Source of the DNA: an uncultured Candidatus Melainabacteria bacterium
GTDB lineage: Bacteria; Cyanobacteriota; Vampirovibrionia; Gastranaerophilales; Gastranaerophilaceae
Direction: 5' to 3'
Length of the DNA: 64,000 nucleotides
Assembly: GCA_934691935.1 (NCBI GenBank)
Contig: CAKUTH010000007.1
Span: 234,700 to 298,699, forward strand
Under the pieces are notes generated by a model. The model had not been told where the DNA came from, did no database searches, and saw only the letters and a list, made by a program, of their open reading frames with translations. Shown one piece after another: positions 1-8,872 of this stretch (positions are counted from its first letter, which is position 1; each line of letters begins with the position of its first letter). A program made the translations under genes and the position numbers.

Positions 1-1
1 A

Positions 2-406
2 AAAATTGCAAGATGGCTTGTCGTTTTCAAAACGATGAAATGTGAAATAATCAGAATTCTTCACCCTAATGCAGTTGTTAACCTAAAAATGGATAACAAA
101 ACAATTGCACCTGAAGTCGCAAGACAAATTGTTGTTTTTGTATTTTTCTATATCTTAACATTTGCAATAAGCACGGTATTGTTAGCAATAATTGAACAAA
201 ATACTTCTGTGGCTTTGACTGGTGCAATATCTTCATTAGGCAATATCGGGCCAGGAATTGCTATAACAACAGGACCTTTCGGAAATTTTGACGGAATACA
301 TATACTTTCAAAAATAATTTTTATAATAAACATGTTGGTTGGTCGTCTTGAATTGATACCATTTTTGGTACTTTTACAAAAAGATTTATGGACTTTAAAA
401 GATTAA
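2..406 (+). CDS. trkH: TrkH/KtrB-type potassium transporter, C-terminal part
   Basis: The reading frame is open from the window edge, so this is the 3' end of a longer gene. The last ~135 residues are visible. They contain the late TrkH hallmarks SSLGNIGPG (pore-loop/filter region of the fourth repeat) and GRLELIPFLVLL, plus hydrophobic helices. TrkH/KtrB is the K+-translocating membrane subunit that works with a TrkA/KtrA regulatory subunit, which should lie upstream outside the window. An ATG at 35 is internal and not a true start. Family assignment is confident; the exact subfamily (TrkH, TrkG or KtrB) cannot be decided from the tail. Confidence 0.85.
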   Translation, partial: KIARWLVVFKTMKCEIIRILHPNAVVNLKMDNKTIAPEVARQIVVFVFFYILTFAISTVLLAIIEQNTSVALTGAISSLGNIGPGIAITTGPFGNFDGIHILSKIIFIINMLVGRLELIPFLVLLQKDLWTLKD

Positions 407-460
407 TTTCATCCATAAAAATGAACAAAAATAATATCAAACTCGTTATATTATTGTAAG

Positions 461-1945
461 ATGAAAAAGTTAGCCCTGATAATCGCAATATTATTAACAG
501 TAAACACTTGTTCAGCAAAGGATAGCGCCAAAAACGAAGTAGCAAATACCGCAACAACTTCTCCAAAACTAGTTCAAAGTGTTGAAAAAAATGCAGTCTT
601 AAATATGAAAGATTGTATTGAACTTGCTTTGCAAAACAGTCCAAAAATAAAAAAAGCAAGATACAATTACGGATTATCAAAAGGGAATTTGGGCATTGCG
701 AAATCTGGCTATTTCCCGACTCTTGGGGTTGGTACAGGATATAACGTTTCTGAAAGCAAAACCAGCCGAAATAATACCAGCTCAAACATTTATTCTGCAG
801 AAGCTAGTATCAAACAATTAATTTGGAACTTTGGAAAAACAAATGCAAACATCAAAATGTACAATTTTGACAGAATTGCGGCTTTGTATGATTTTGAAGA
901 CATTGTGCTTGATACAATTTTTACAGTAAAAACCAATTACTATGGAGTTTTGGCTGCCAAGGCTACAGTAGATGTTAATCGCGCTAATGTTCAAATAAAC
1001 GAAAGAAACTACCAAAGAACCAAGGCATATTTTGATGAAGGCATAAAATCAAAAATCGACCTTGTAAACGCAGAAGTTTATTTGTCTGATTCAAAAGTTA
1101 CTTTGGTAAACTCTGAAAAACTTTACCAAAACGCACTTGTAAAACTAAATAATTCAATGTACATAGCTTTTGCACCAGAATATGAAATTGAGAATACAGA
1201 AACTTTCAATTTTTCTAATAATTATGCACCTGTAAATCTTGAAAAAATTGATGAGAAAAAAGATTTGAGCAATTTACCAAAAGAAGTTGGCAACGCATTT
1301 TTAACATCTAAAGTTGAAAAAATAAATGTACTAGAAAATTATAAATTTGAGCCATTTCCTTACACATTTGAGCAAGCCGTAAATCTTGCGTATAAAAACA
1401 GACCTGATTTAAAATCTTTTGACGCAACATTAAATGCTGTTAAAGAAGCCTTGAAATATACCAAAAGAGAATATTTACCTGAAATATCAGCCAGTGCAGG
1501 TTACGGCTACAGAGATAAATACAATGCAAACTCATTTAATGTTGGAGTAAATTTGTCATCATCCGTAAATATAAAGGGGCAAAAGCACAAAATTGATAAC
1601 GCTAAAATACAAGTAAAAATGGCAGAAAACGAAATTGAATTAGCTAAACAAGATATTTATTTTGAAGTTCAAGATTTATATATAAATATGGTTCAACTTG
1701 AAAAACAAATTCCATTATTGGCTGTAAAAGTAAAACAAACTTTAGAAAACTTTGAGCTTGCAGATGGACGTTATGCTGTAGGCTTAGGTGACTACATTGA
1801 GCTTCAAGATGCTAAAGTTAACTATAATAATGCACAAGTAAATTATGTGCAAACCGTGTATAATTATAATGTTGCAAGAGCAAATTTAGAAAAAGCTATT
1901 GCTTTACCGCAAAGCGTAACAACAACAATTGAGGATAACAAATGA
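461..1945 (+). CDS. tolC: TolC-like outer-membrane efflux protein
   Basis: 494 residues. An N-terminal signal peptide (MKKLALIIAILLTVNTCSA) is followed by two outer-membrane efflux protein repeats, starting near residues 47 and 302. Each repeat opens with a helix of the type CIELALQNSP or AVNLAYKNRP, followed by a YFP/YLP turn, as in TolC. It would form the outer-membrane channel of a tripartite pump. Its stop overlaps the start of the adaptor gene by four bases (ATGA), and the ABC subunits follow, so the four genes form a MacAB-TolC-type operon. A TATATT box 8 bases before the ATG and the lack of a clear Shine-Dalgarno suggest a very short leader. Confidence 0.92.
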   Translation: MKKLALIIAILLTVNTCSAKDSAKNEVANTATTSPKLVQSVEKNAVLNMKDCIELALQNSPKIKKARYNYGLSKGNLGIAKSGYFPTLGVGTGYNVSESKTSRNNTSSNIYSAEASIKQLIWNFGKTNANIKMYNFDRIAALYDFEDIVLDTIFTVKTNYYGVLAAKATVDVNRANVQINERNYQRTKAYFDEGIKSKIDLVNAEVYLSDSKVTLVNSEKLYQNALVKLNNSMYIAFAPEYEIENTETFNFSNNYAPVNLEKIDEKKDLSNLPKEVGNAFLTSKVEKINVLENYKFEPFPYTFEQAVNLAYKNRPDLKSFDATLNAVKEALKYTKREYLPEISASAGYGYRDKYNANSFNVGVNLSSSVNIKGQKHKIDNAKIQVKMAENEIELAKQDIYFEVQDLYINMVQLEKQIPLLAVKVKQTLENFELADGRYAVGLGDYIELQDAKVNYNNAQVNYVQTVYNYNVARANLEKAIALPQSVTTTIEDNK

Positions 1946-3129
1946 TAAGTTTAGAAAAACTGAAATCAATTCGCATAAAAAAGAGATATTTGGTTACAAC
2001 TTTAATAGTTGCAGGTATTGGAATTGTCGGTGTGACTGGAATTACCGCCAAAAATCAAGTTAAATACGATACAAAACAGATTGAGCGTTGCACAATTACA
2101 CAAGTTGTAGAAGCATCTGGCACAATTAACCCCGTTAACACCGTAAGCGTAGGTTCAACAGTGTCTGGGCTTATCAAAGCTATATATGTTGATTATAACG
2201 ATGTCGTTAAAAAAGGTCAGTTAATGGCACAAATTGACCCCGCAAACTTTGAAGCACAAGTTCAACAAAACCAAGCTCAAATAAATAATGCACGCGCAAA
2301 CCTTCAAAAACTCCAAGCCATAGCAGATTATGACCAAAAACAATATTCAAGATACAAAAATCTTTATTCAAGCAATTTTGTTGCCAAAAGTGAACTTGAC
2401 GAAAAATACAGCACTTACAAATCTGATTTAGCTCAAATAAACGCTGCAAGAGCTCAAATTAACCAATATCAAGCATCTTTAAAAACAGCATTGACAAATT
2501 TAAGCTATACTAAAATAATTGCACCTGTTGACGGAACTGTTATATCAAGGGAAATCGACTTAGGACAGCCAGTTGCTGCAAGTTTCCAAGCTCCTGAATT
2601 GTTCACTATTGCACAGGATTTAACAAAAATGCAAATTGAAGTGAGCGTTTCTGAAGCTGACATCGGTAAAGTCAAAGATGGTCAAGAAGTCACCTATACA
2701 CTAGACGGATATCCTGATAGCGAATTCACAGGAAAAGTTACTCAGGTTAGACTTTCTCCGACAACTGTTTCAAACGTCGTAACTTACACAGTTATAGTTG
2801 ATGTTAACAACGAGGATTTAAAGCTAAAACCTGGAATGACTGCAAATGTTTCTATTATCACAAATAAAAGTGAAAATGTCTTATGCGTACCTAATATGGC
2901 ACTAAAATTTACGCCTGATATAAACGGACCAAAATACAAAAATCAAGGTATATGGATTTTAGATCACAACAAACCTCAACGCATCGACATTCAAGCTGGA
3001 GCAAGCGATGATACTTCAACCGAAATTATTACAAAATCAAACTTGGAAAATTTATATGTAATAATAGGAATTCAAGGTAAAGACTCCAAAAAGCAACAAA
3101 ACGGTGGTGGCAGACCGCCAATGCCATAA
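1942..3129 (+). CDS. macA: MacA-like periplasmic adaptor (HlyD/membrane fusion protein)
   Basis: 395 residues. A single N-terminal membrane segment lies at about 16-37. Then comes a barrel-sandwich half (VSGLIKAIYVDYNDVVKKGQ), a long Q/A/N-rich helical hairpin (about 95-180), the second lipoyl half (IIAPVDGTVISREIDLGQPV) and beta-barrel and membrane-proximal domains. This is the layout of MacA, the adaptor that bridges an inner-membrane MacB to TolC. The C-terminus is short and rich in Gly, Pro and Arg. Translation is probably coupled to the tolC-like gene through the ATGA overlap. The transported substrate cannot be told from the sequence. Confidence 0.92.
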   Translation: MISLEKLKSIRIKKRYLVTTLIVAGIGIVGVTGITAKNQVKYDTKQIERCTITQVVEASGTINPVNTVSVGSTVSGLIKAIYVDYNDVVKKGQLMAQIDPANFEAQVQQNQAQINNARANLQKLQAIADYDQKQYSRYKNLYSSNFVAKSELDEKYSTYKSDLAQINAARAQINQYQASLKTALTNLSYTKIIAPVDGTVISREIDLGQPVAASFQAPELFTIAQDLTKMQIEVSVSEADIGKVKDGQEVTYTLDGYPDSEFTGKVTQVRLSPTTVSNVVTYTVIVDVNNEDLKLKPGMTANVSIITNKSENVLCVPNMALKFTPDINGPKYKNQGIWILDHNKPQRIDIQAGASDDTSTEIITKSNLENLYVIIGIQGKDSKKQQNGGGRPPMP

Positions 3130-3156
3130 AATAGAAGTAAGGATTTGAAAAAATAA

Positions 3157-3861
3157 ATGCCATTAATCGAAGTAAAAGACGCTATAAAAACATACCAAAC
3201 GGGTGAAGATTGTTTCAACGCCCTGAATTGTGTTTCACTTTCTGTTGAAAAAGGTGAATTTGTTGCAATTATGGGAGCGTCAGGGTCTGGGAAATCAACG
3301 TTTATGAACATGCTTGGCACTCTGGATAAACCAAATTCTGGAAGTTATTTTCTTGATGGTATTGACATGCTTTCGCTTGATACTGATAACTTAGCTATGG
3401 TACGTAACGAAAAAATGGGATTTGTTTTCCAAGGGTTTAACCTTATTTCACGAACAACTGCGTTGGAAAATGTTGAACTTCCTATGATTTATAAAGGAAT
3501 TCCAGAAGAAGAACGTATTATAAGAGCAAAAAAAGCCCTCGAAATTGTGGGCTTGGGCAAACGAGAGGATCACATGCCAAACCAAATGTCTGGCGGTCAA
3601 CAACAAAGAGTTGCGATTGCAAGAGCCATAATCAATGATCCGCCACTAATTTTGGCAGATGAACCTACTGGAAATCTTGATACTAAAACGAGCATTGAGA
3701 TTATGGAATTTTTTGTCAAACTCAACAAAAATTTGGGCAAAACAATTGTACTTGTCACTCACGAACCCGATATTGCGCAGTATTGTAAACGAGTGGTGAG
3801 GTTCAAGGACGGGAATATTATTTCTGATGAAATAAACGAACACACAACGATACCATATTAG
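3157..3861 (+). CDS. macB: MacB/LolD-type ABC transporter ATPase
   Basis: 234 residues, a stand-alone nucleotide-binding domain of the MacB/LolD/FtsE class. Visible motifs are Walker A GASGSGKST (about 40-48), Q-loop VFQGFNLI, signature MSGGQQQRVAIARA, Walker B LILADEPTGNLD and the H-loop (LVTHEP). In E. coli MacB the ATPase and permease are fused; here they are split into this gene and the permease at 3970. It should power export through the adaptor and the TolC-like channel encoded just upstream. Confidence 0.93.
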   Translation: MPLIEVKDAIKTYQTGEDCFNALNCVSLSVEKGEFVAIMGASGSGKSTFMNMLGTLDKPNSGSYFLDGIDMLSLDTDNLAMVRNEKMGFVFQGFNLISRTTALENVELPMIYKGIPEEERIIRAKKALEIVGLGKREDHMPNQMSGGQQQRVAIARAIINDPPLILADEPTGNLDTKTSIEIMEFFVKLNKNLGKTIVLVTHEPDIAQYCKRVVRFKDGNIISDEINEHTTIPY

Positions 3862-3966
3862 GTGAAAAGTGAAACGTGAAAAGTGAAAAGTCCGTTTCGT
3901 TGTACTTTAAATTAACTCAATACCTATTCCCTCGTCCCTTGGGAGAGAGGGTTAGGGAGAGGGGTA
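3862..3966 (+). repeat. intergenic repeat pair between the two macB halves
   Basis: About 3862-3893 holds a short periodic repeat built from GTGAAAAGTGAAAC-like units, also seen near 19834-19863 and 25741-25770. About 3927-3965 holds a copy of the CCCTC/GAGGG palindromic family, with relatives at 16531, 16961, inside coaBC near 30358, and more degenerate near 43444 and 63548. The purine-rich end of the second repeat lies directly before the permease ATG. Confidence 0.7.
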
Positions 3967-3969
3967 AAA

Positions 3970-5196
3970 ATGATAGATTTCAAATCAACATTAAAAATGG
4001 CGGTAGTTTCGCTAAAAATAAACAAAATGCGCTCAATGCTGACGAGTCTTGGGATAATTATAGGCGTTAGTGCAGTTATAATAATGCTTGCCGTCGGAAC
4101 TGGCGCTAGTGAAAAAGTTCAAAAAGATATGGAGTCTATGGGTAGTAACATTTTGACAATTCGTTCTGCTTCTGCAAAATCTGGCGGGGTTCGAATGGGA
4201 ATGGGTACACGTCCAACACTTACACTCAAAGATGCTTCAGCTATTGAAAAAAACGCGAGAGGAGTTTCTGCTGTTTCATCAGTCAGCTCTGAAGGGAAAC
4301 AATTAACTTATGGAAATCAAAACTGGTCAACTACTGTTTACGGCACTGACCCGCAATACTTTTATATAAAAAATTACGAAGTAGATTCTGGTAGAGGGTT
4401 TGTGCCTGAAGATATAAAAAACTCCGCAAAAGTTACAGTTATTGGTTCTACCGTAGCGTCAGAATTATTCGGGGATTTAGATCCGATTAATCGCGTAATG
4501 AGAGTTGGCGGAATTCCTTTCAAAGTCATTGGCACTCTCAAATCCAAAGGAAGTATGGGACCTATGGACCAAGATGACTTGATTTTCATTCCTATCACTA
4601 CTGCTCAAAAGAAAGTTTTTGGTACAGATTTTCCAGGAACAGTTTCAATGATTGTTGTAAAAGGTTCTGCTCCTGACGATGTTTCAATCGCAGAACAAGA
4701 TATTGAAGAACTCCTTATTGCAAGACATAAAATTGGTAAAAATCAAACAAAAGATTTTGAAATTAGAAATTCTGCAGAGTTTCAAGAAAAAATGAAATCA
4801 ACAGTCAAAACATTTGCAATACTTTTAGCGTCAATCGCCTCTGTTTCACTGCTCGTTGGTGGAATTGGGATTATGAACATTATGTTGGTATCGGTTACCG
4901 AAAGAACAAAAGAAATAGGTATTCGTATGGCAATCGGTGCAAAACCGTCCGATATTCGTATTCAATTTTTAATAGAATCATTTTTACTATCAATGATTGG
5001 TGGATTAATCGGTGTATTCTTAGGAATTTTAGGCGCAGAAATCGTTCAAATTTCAGGGATAATGACTGTTTCGATATCTCTGTTTTCAATACTTTTATCA
5101 CTTGGATTTTCTGGTGCAATCGGAGTTTTATTTGGATATTATCCAGCTTATAAGGCTTCTTTGCTCAACCCTATTGACGCCTTAAGATACGAATAA
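3970..5196 (+). CDS. macB: MacB-like ABC permease (FtsX domain)
   Basis: 408 residues. One N-terminal membrane helix lies at about 28-50. A MacB periplasmic domain follows (about 50-270), then three C-terminal helices of the FtsX type, including SLLVGGIGIMNIMLVSVTER and the EIGIRMAIGAKPSDIR loop that couples to the ATPase. It completes the split MacB pump. It is preceded by a 108-base gap filled with repeats; the likely ribosome-binding sequence (GAGAGGGG, 6 bases before the ATG) is part of the repeat copy. Expression may therefore depend on that insertion. Confidence 0.92.
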   Translation: MIDFKSTLKMAVVSLKINKMRSMLTSLGIIIGVSAVIIMLAVGTGASEKVQKDMESMGSNILTIRSASAKSGGVRMGMGTRPTLTLKDASAIEKNARGVSAVSSVSSEGKQLTYGNQNWSTTVYGTDPQYFYIKNYEVDSGRGFVPEDIKNSAKVTVIGSTVASELFGDLDPINRVMRVGGIPFKVIGTLKSKGSMGPMDQDDLIFIPITTAQKKVFGTDFPGTVSMIVVKGSAPDDVSIAEQDIEELLIARHKIGKNQTKDFEIRNSAEFQEKMKSTVKTFAILLASIASVSLLVGGIGIMNIMLVSVTERTKEIGIRMAIGAKPSDIRIQFLIESFLLSMIGGLIGVFLGILGAEIVQISGIMTVSISLFSILLSLGFSGAIGVLFGYYPAYKASLLNPIDALRYE

Positions 5197-5221
5197 TGAA
5201 TAACAAACAATAAATGTAATA

Positions 5222-6529
5222 CTATAACATTTCTAACGCAGAAATTTTCATATCTTTCCAATCAGGTTCAAGCCCATTAAACCAAATTTTTTGAGCCATA
5301 ACAGCTTGGAATATCAACATATCTAGCCCAGAAACAGTTCTGAGTCCAAGTTTTTGCGCATCCTTAATTAAAATTGTCTTTTTCGGATTATAAATTACAT
5401 CATATACAAGCGAATCCGATTTTAATGTTTGCAAAGTTTTAAACTCAACAGGGGACATATCACCAGCTTTGCCTAACATACCTATTGGAGTTGTGTTTAC
5501 CAACATTGAAAATTCTTCCAAACTTCTAATATTTTCTATTTGGTAAACATTAAACTCTATTGATGGGAATTTTCGTCTTACATAATTCATCAATTCTATT
5601 GAGTTTGGAATATTTCTTGTAAAAAACGCTATTTCTTTTACCTTGCATTCAGTCAAAGCCACACAAACCGCGTGTGCAGCACCACCCGTGCCGAGAATTG
5701 CAACCTTTTTACCAAGAAGATCAAAGTCTTTTGGAATTGCTCGTTTAAACCCAGCGACATCTGTATTATAAGCCTTCAAAGATTTGTCAGCATCAATATA
5801 GACCGTGTTTACGGCACGAGCCAAATCTGCGTAATTGTCGACTTCATTAACAAACAAGGATATCGGCAATTTTAACGGAATTGTCACATTAAACCCCTTA
5901 TACCCATTAGCTTTTAAATACTTAATTCTATCTACAAGCATTTCTGGTGGAGTTTCCAAAATATCATAAGTTGCATTTATTCCCAAACTTTTAAACCCAG
6001 CTTCGTGAATAACTTTTGAAAGCGAGTGCCCAAGCGGATAACCAATTAGAGCAAACTTATTTTCACGATTATCTTTTATTTCTACTTGAGAAGTATTGGA
6101 AATTTGTTGTGTACGTTGAAAAGCTGGCTTTGTAGCCATTTGCGGAGCACTCTGAAACGGTGTTGGATGTGTTGGAGAAGTTTGTGGAGCTTGCTGAGGC
6201 GTTGGCTGAAACACCGTTTGTTGTGTAGATTGAACTGGTTGCTCAGTCATTTTGGCTGGACCAAATACGTACGATGGCACTTCAACTTTCTCTGGCTGTG
6301 GTTGTAACGGTGTATATGCATTTTCGCTTACTTTAGGTTCGTTTATTACAGGGCTTTGGTCATCAGACGACGACGCAGAAACAGACGCAATCTCTGACGA
6401 TTGAGTAGTTTGAGTCGACTCAGAATTACTCATTGAATTTGAAGCGTTTCTGGCTTTCAATTCTTCTACAGTTATACCTAATTTTTGAGCTTTTTTTGCT
6501 AAAAATCTTTCCATTAATTCGGGATTCAT
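5222..6529 (-). CDS. aroE: shikimate dehydrogenase with a disordered N-terminal extension
   Basis: 435 residues, against about 270-290 for usual AroE. The catalytic part starts near residue 156 and has the family motifs GHSLSK (shikimate binding), NVTIPLK (catalytic Lys), YNTDVAGF (Asp), the GTGGAA Rossmann loop and NTTPIGM. It reduces 3-dehydroshikimate with NADPH in aromatic amino-acid synthesis. The first ~30 residues look like a small helical element (PELMERFLAKKAQKLGITVE). Residues ~30-150 are rich in Gln, Pro, Ser and Thr and look disordered. It follows topA by 33 bases on the same strand and probably ends the lptC-to-aroE operon. A fused extension of this kind is unusual. Confidence 0.93.
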   Translation of the reverse strand: MNPELMERFLAKKAQKLGITVEELKARNASNSMSNSESTQTTQSSEIASVSASSSDDQSPVINEPKVSENAYTPLQPQPEKVEVPSYVFGPAKMTEQPVQSTQQTVFQPTPQQAPQTSPTHPTPFQSAPQMATKPAFQRTQQISNTSQVEIKDNRENKFALIGYPLGHSLSKVIHEAGFKSLGINATYDILETPPEMLVDRIKYLKANGYKGFNVTIPLKLPISLFVNEVDNYADLARAVNTVYIDADKSLKAYNTDVAGFKRAIPKDFDLLGKKVAILGTGGAAHAVCVALTECKVKEIAFFTRNIPNSIELMNYVRRKFPSIEFNVYQIENIRSLEEFSMLVNTTPIGMLGKAGDMSPVEFKTLQTLKSDSLVYDVIYNPKKTILIKDAQKLGLRTVSGLDMLIFQAVMAQKIWFNGLEPDWKDMKISALEML

Positions 6530-6562
6530 TTTTGCCCCCTTTTCTTTATTTAAAAATTTTCG

Positions 6563-8872
6563 CTACTCACCAGCATTTTCAGGTTGTTCGCATTCTTTTT
6601 TATATCCGCATTTGATGTTTGAACATGCAATTACATCACCTTTTTTCATAGTCTTTTTGACTAATAATGAACCACATTCTGGACATTTTTCGCCCGTTGG
6701 TTCATTCCAGAGTGTGAAATCACAGTTTGGATACTTGTCGCAACCATAAAATACTGTACCGCGTTTTGATTTACGTTCAACAATTGTACCTTCTCCGCAT
6801 TTTGGACATTTTACGCCTGTTGACTTTCTGTATGGTTTTCGATGTTTGCATTCACTATTTGTACATTCCATATATTTTCCATAAGGACCTGTCTTAAACA
6901 CCATATCAGAACCACATTTTTCACATTTTTCTTCGCAAACTTCAGGTTCTTTTGCTTCATCCTCATCAGAAGTTTCTTCTGATAATGCGTTTAGCGACAT
7001 CATAGTTTTGCACTCAGGATAGCCAGAACATCCCAAGAATTGTGTTCCAAACTTGCTTGTTCTCAACACCATAGGTTTTCCACAGTTTGGACATTTAATT
7101 TTACTTTCAATTTTTACTCTTTCACCTGTTTGTAGAGCCTTATTAACTTCTTCAATAAAAGGTGCATAAAAGTCCTCTAAAACCTTATCCCAAACCGCTT
7201 TTTGTTCAGCAATTTCGTCTAATTTAGTTTCCATGCCAGCAGTGAATTTGTAATCCATGATGTCCGCAAACTGTGCAACAAGTTGTTTTGAAACAGTTCT
7301 TCCCAAAAGTGTTGGGTGAAGTGCCTTGTCTTTTTTCTCAACGTACTTACGAGTTTGGATTACCGTAATAATTGTTGCGTAAGTTGATGGACGCCCAATT
7401 CCGTGTTCTTCCAGAGCTTTTACAAGCGATGCCTCGTTGTATCTTGGTGGTGGTTGCGTAAAGTGTTGTTTTGGCGTAACTTTACTGCAATTAACCTTGT
7501 CGCCTTTTTCTAAATCTGGAATTTTTGCATCAGCATCTTTTTCTTGCTCATCGGCATCGTTATATAATTTTAGAAAACCATCAAAAGTTACTTTGCTAGT
7601 ACCAGCCTTTAGGGTATAATCCCCAGCTTTTATCTCCAAAGACTTGTTGGCAACTTCCGCATTTGCCATTTGTGAGGACATAAATTTATCCCAAATTAAT
7701 TTATATAAGCGATATTGGTCGTTATCAAGATACTGTTTAATACTTTCTGGCGTTCTTTCTGGATAAGACGGTCTGATAGCCTCGTGAGCGTCTTGTACAT
7801 TTTGTTTGCCTTTTGTATAAACATTTGGTGTGGACGGGTAATATTTTTCACCAAAATTTGCAAGGATAAAGTCTTTTGCCATACCTTGCGCATCGTCAGA
7901 AACCCTTACACTATCCGTTCTCATATACGTAATCAAACCAACGGGAGTACCGTCAATTTCCATACCTTCATATAATTTTTGTGCTACTTGCATTGTTTTT
8001 TGAACTCCAAACCCGAGCTTTGAGCTTGCAGCCCTTTGCAGGGTTGAAGTTATAAACGGCGCAGTAGGTTTGCGTTTCATCGTTTTTTTTGTAACCTTTG
8101 CAACTTCAAATTCATTTGAATGTTCCAACAGGTAATCTACAATTTTTTGCGCATCCTCTGAATTTTTGATAGTTTTTTCAACAGCCTTATCTTTAATCTT
8201 TGAGAGTTCGGCTTCAAATATTTTGCCATCTTTTTCCAAATCAGTATGAATTGACCAATATTCTTGAGGAACAAATGCTTCAATTTCATCTTCTCTTTCG
8301 CAAATCATACGCAATGCAACTGATTGAACTCTGCCAGCTGAAAGATTTCTATTCCCGATTTGTTTCCACAAGACAGGACTCAACTTGTAACCCACAAGTT
8401 TATCCAGTATTTGTCTTGTTTGTTGCGCCTTGACCATATCCATGTCAATAGCTCTAGGATTTTCAACGGAATTTTTAACAGCTTTTGGCGTAATTTCGTT
8501 GAACACGATACGCAAAATTTTCTCATCTGGCACTTTCAAAATTTGTCGAACATGCCATGCTATAGCTTCTCCTTCACGGTCAGGGTCGGATGCGAGATAA
8601 ATTCTATCAACTTTTTGAGCCATATCGTTGAGTTTTTTAACAACCGCTTGTTTACCAGGAATAACCTCAAATTTTGGATGAAAATGATTTTCTATCTCAA
8701 ACCCTAAATTTTGAGTTGAAGGATCTTTTGTCAAAAGATTTCTAACATGCCCAAAACTTGCTTCAATTTGATAACTGTCACCCAAAATCTTTCTTATAGT
8801 TTTAGATTTTGCAGGTGACTCAACTATTACTAACGATTTTTCTTTTTTATTCGCTGTTTTTGCTGTTGCCAT
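6563..8872 (-). CDS. topA: DNA topoisomerase I
   Basis: 769 residues, type IA topoisomerase that relaxes negative supercoils. A TOPRIM domain starts near residue 12 (VIVESPAKSKT; DPDREGEAIAWH). The active-site tyrosine is in GLITYMRTDS (about 314). Four C-terminal zinc ribbons follow from about residue 590, each with a CxxC...C pattern (CPNCGKPM, CEKCGSDM, CPKCGEGT, CPECGSLL). Its ATG overlaps the dprA stop by one base (TAATG), so the two are translationally coupled. The dprA-topA order is conserved in many bacteria. Confidence 0.97.
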   Translation of the reverse strand: MATAKTANKKEKSLVIVESPAKSKTIRKILGDSYQIEASFGHVRNLLTKDPSTQNLGFEIENHFHPKFEVIPGKQAVVKKLNDMAQKVDRIYLASDPDREGEAIAWHVRQILKVPDEKILRIVFNEITPKAVKNSVENPRAIDMDMVKAQQTRQILDKLVGYKLSPVLWKQIGNRNLSAGRVQSVALRMICEREDEIEAFVPQEYWSIHTDLEKDGKIFEAELSKIKDKAVEKTIKNSEDAQKIVDYLLEHSNEFEVAKVTKKTMKRKPTAPFITSTLQRAASSKLGFGVQKTMQVAQKLYEGMEIDGTPVGLITYMRTDSVRVSDDAQGMAKDFILANFGEKYYPSTPNVYTKGKQNVQDAHEAIRPSYPERTPESIKQYLDNDQYRLYKLIWDKFMSSQMANAEVANKSLEIKAGDYTLKAGTSKVTFDGFLKLYNDADEQEKDADAKIPDLEKGDKVNCSKVTPKQHFTQPPPRYNEASLVKALEEHGIGRPSTYATIITVIQTRKYVEKKDKALHPTLLGRTVSKQLVAQFADIMDYKFTAGMETKLDEIAEQKAVWDKVLEDFYAPFIEEVNKALQTGERVKIESKIKCPNCGKPMVLRTSKFGTQFLGCSGYPECKTMMSLNALSEETSDEDEAKEPEVCEEKCEKCGSDMVFKTGPYGKYMECTNSECKHRKPYRKSTGVKCPKCGEGTIVERKSKRGTVFYGCDKYPNCDFTLWNEPTGEKCPECGSLLVKKTMKKGDVIACSNIKCGYKKECEQPENAGE

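Noticed and set aside
321..785. 154-codon antisense frame over the start of tolC
   Set aside because: It covers the tolC signal peptide and promoter region in antisense and has no family features.
3876..4070. Small open frame (64 codons) between the macB halves
   Set aside because: It is the translation of repeat DNA running out of frame into the permease gene.
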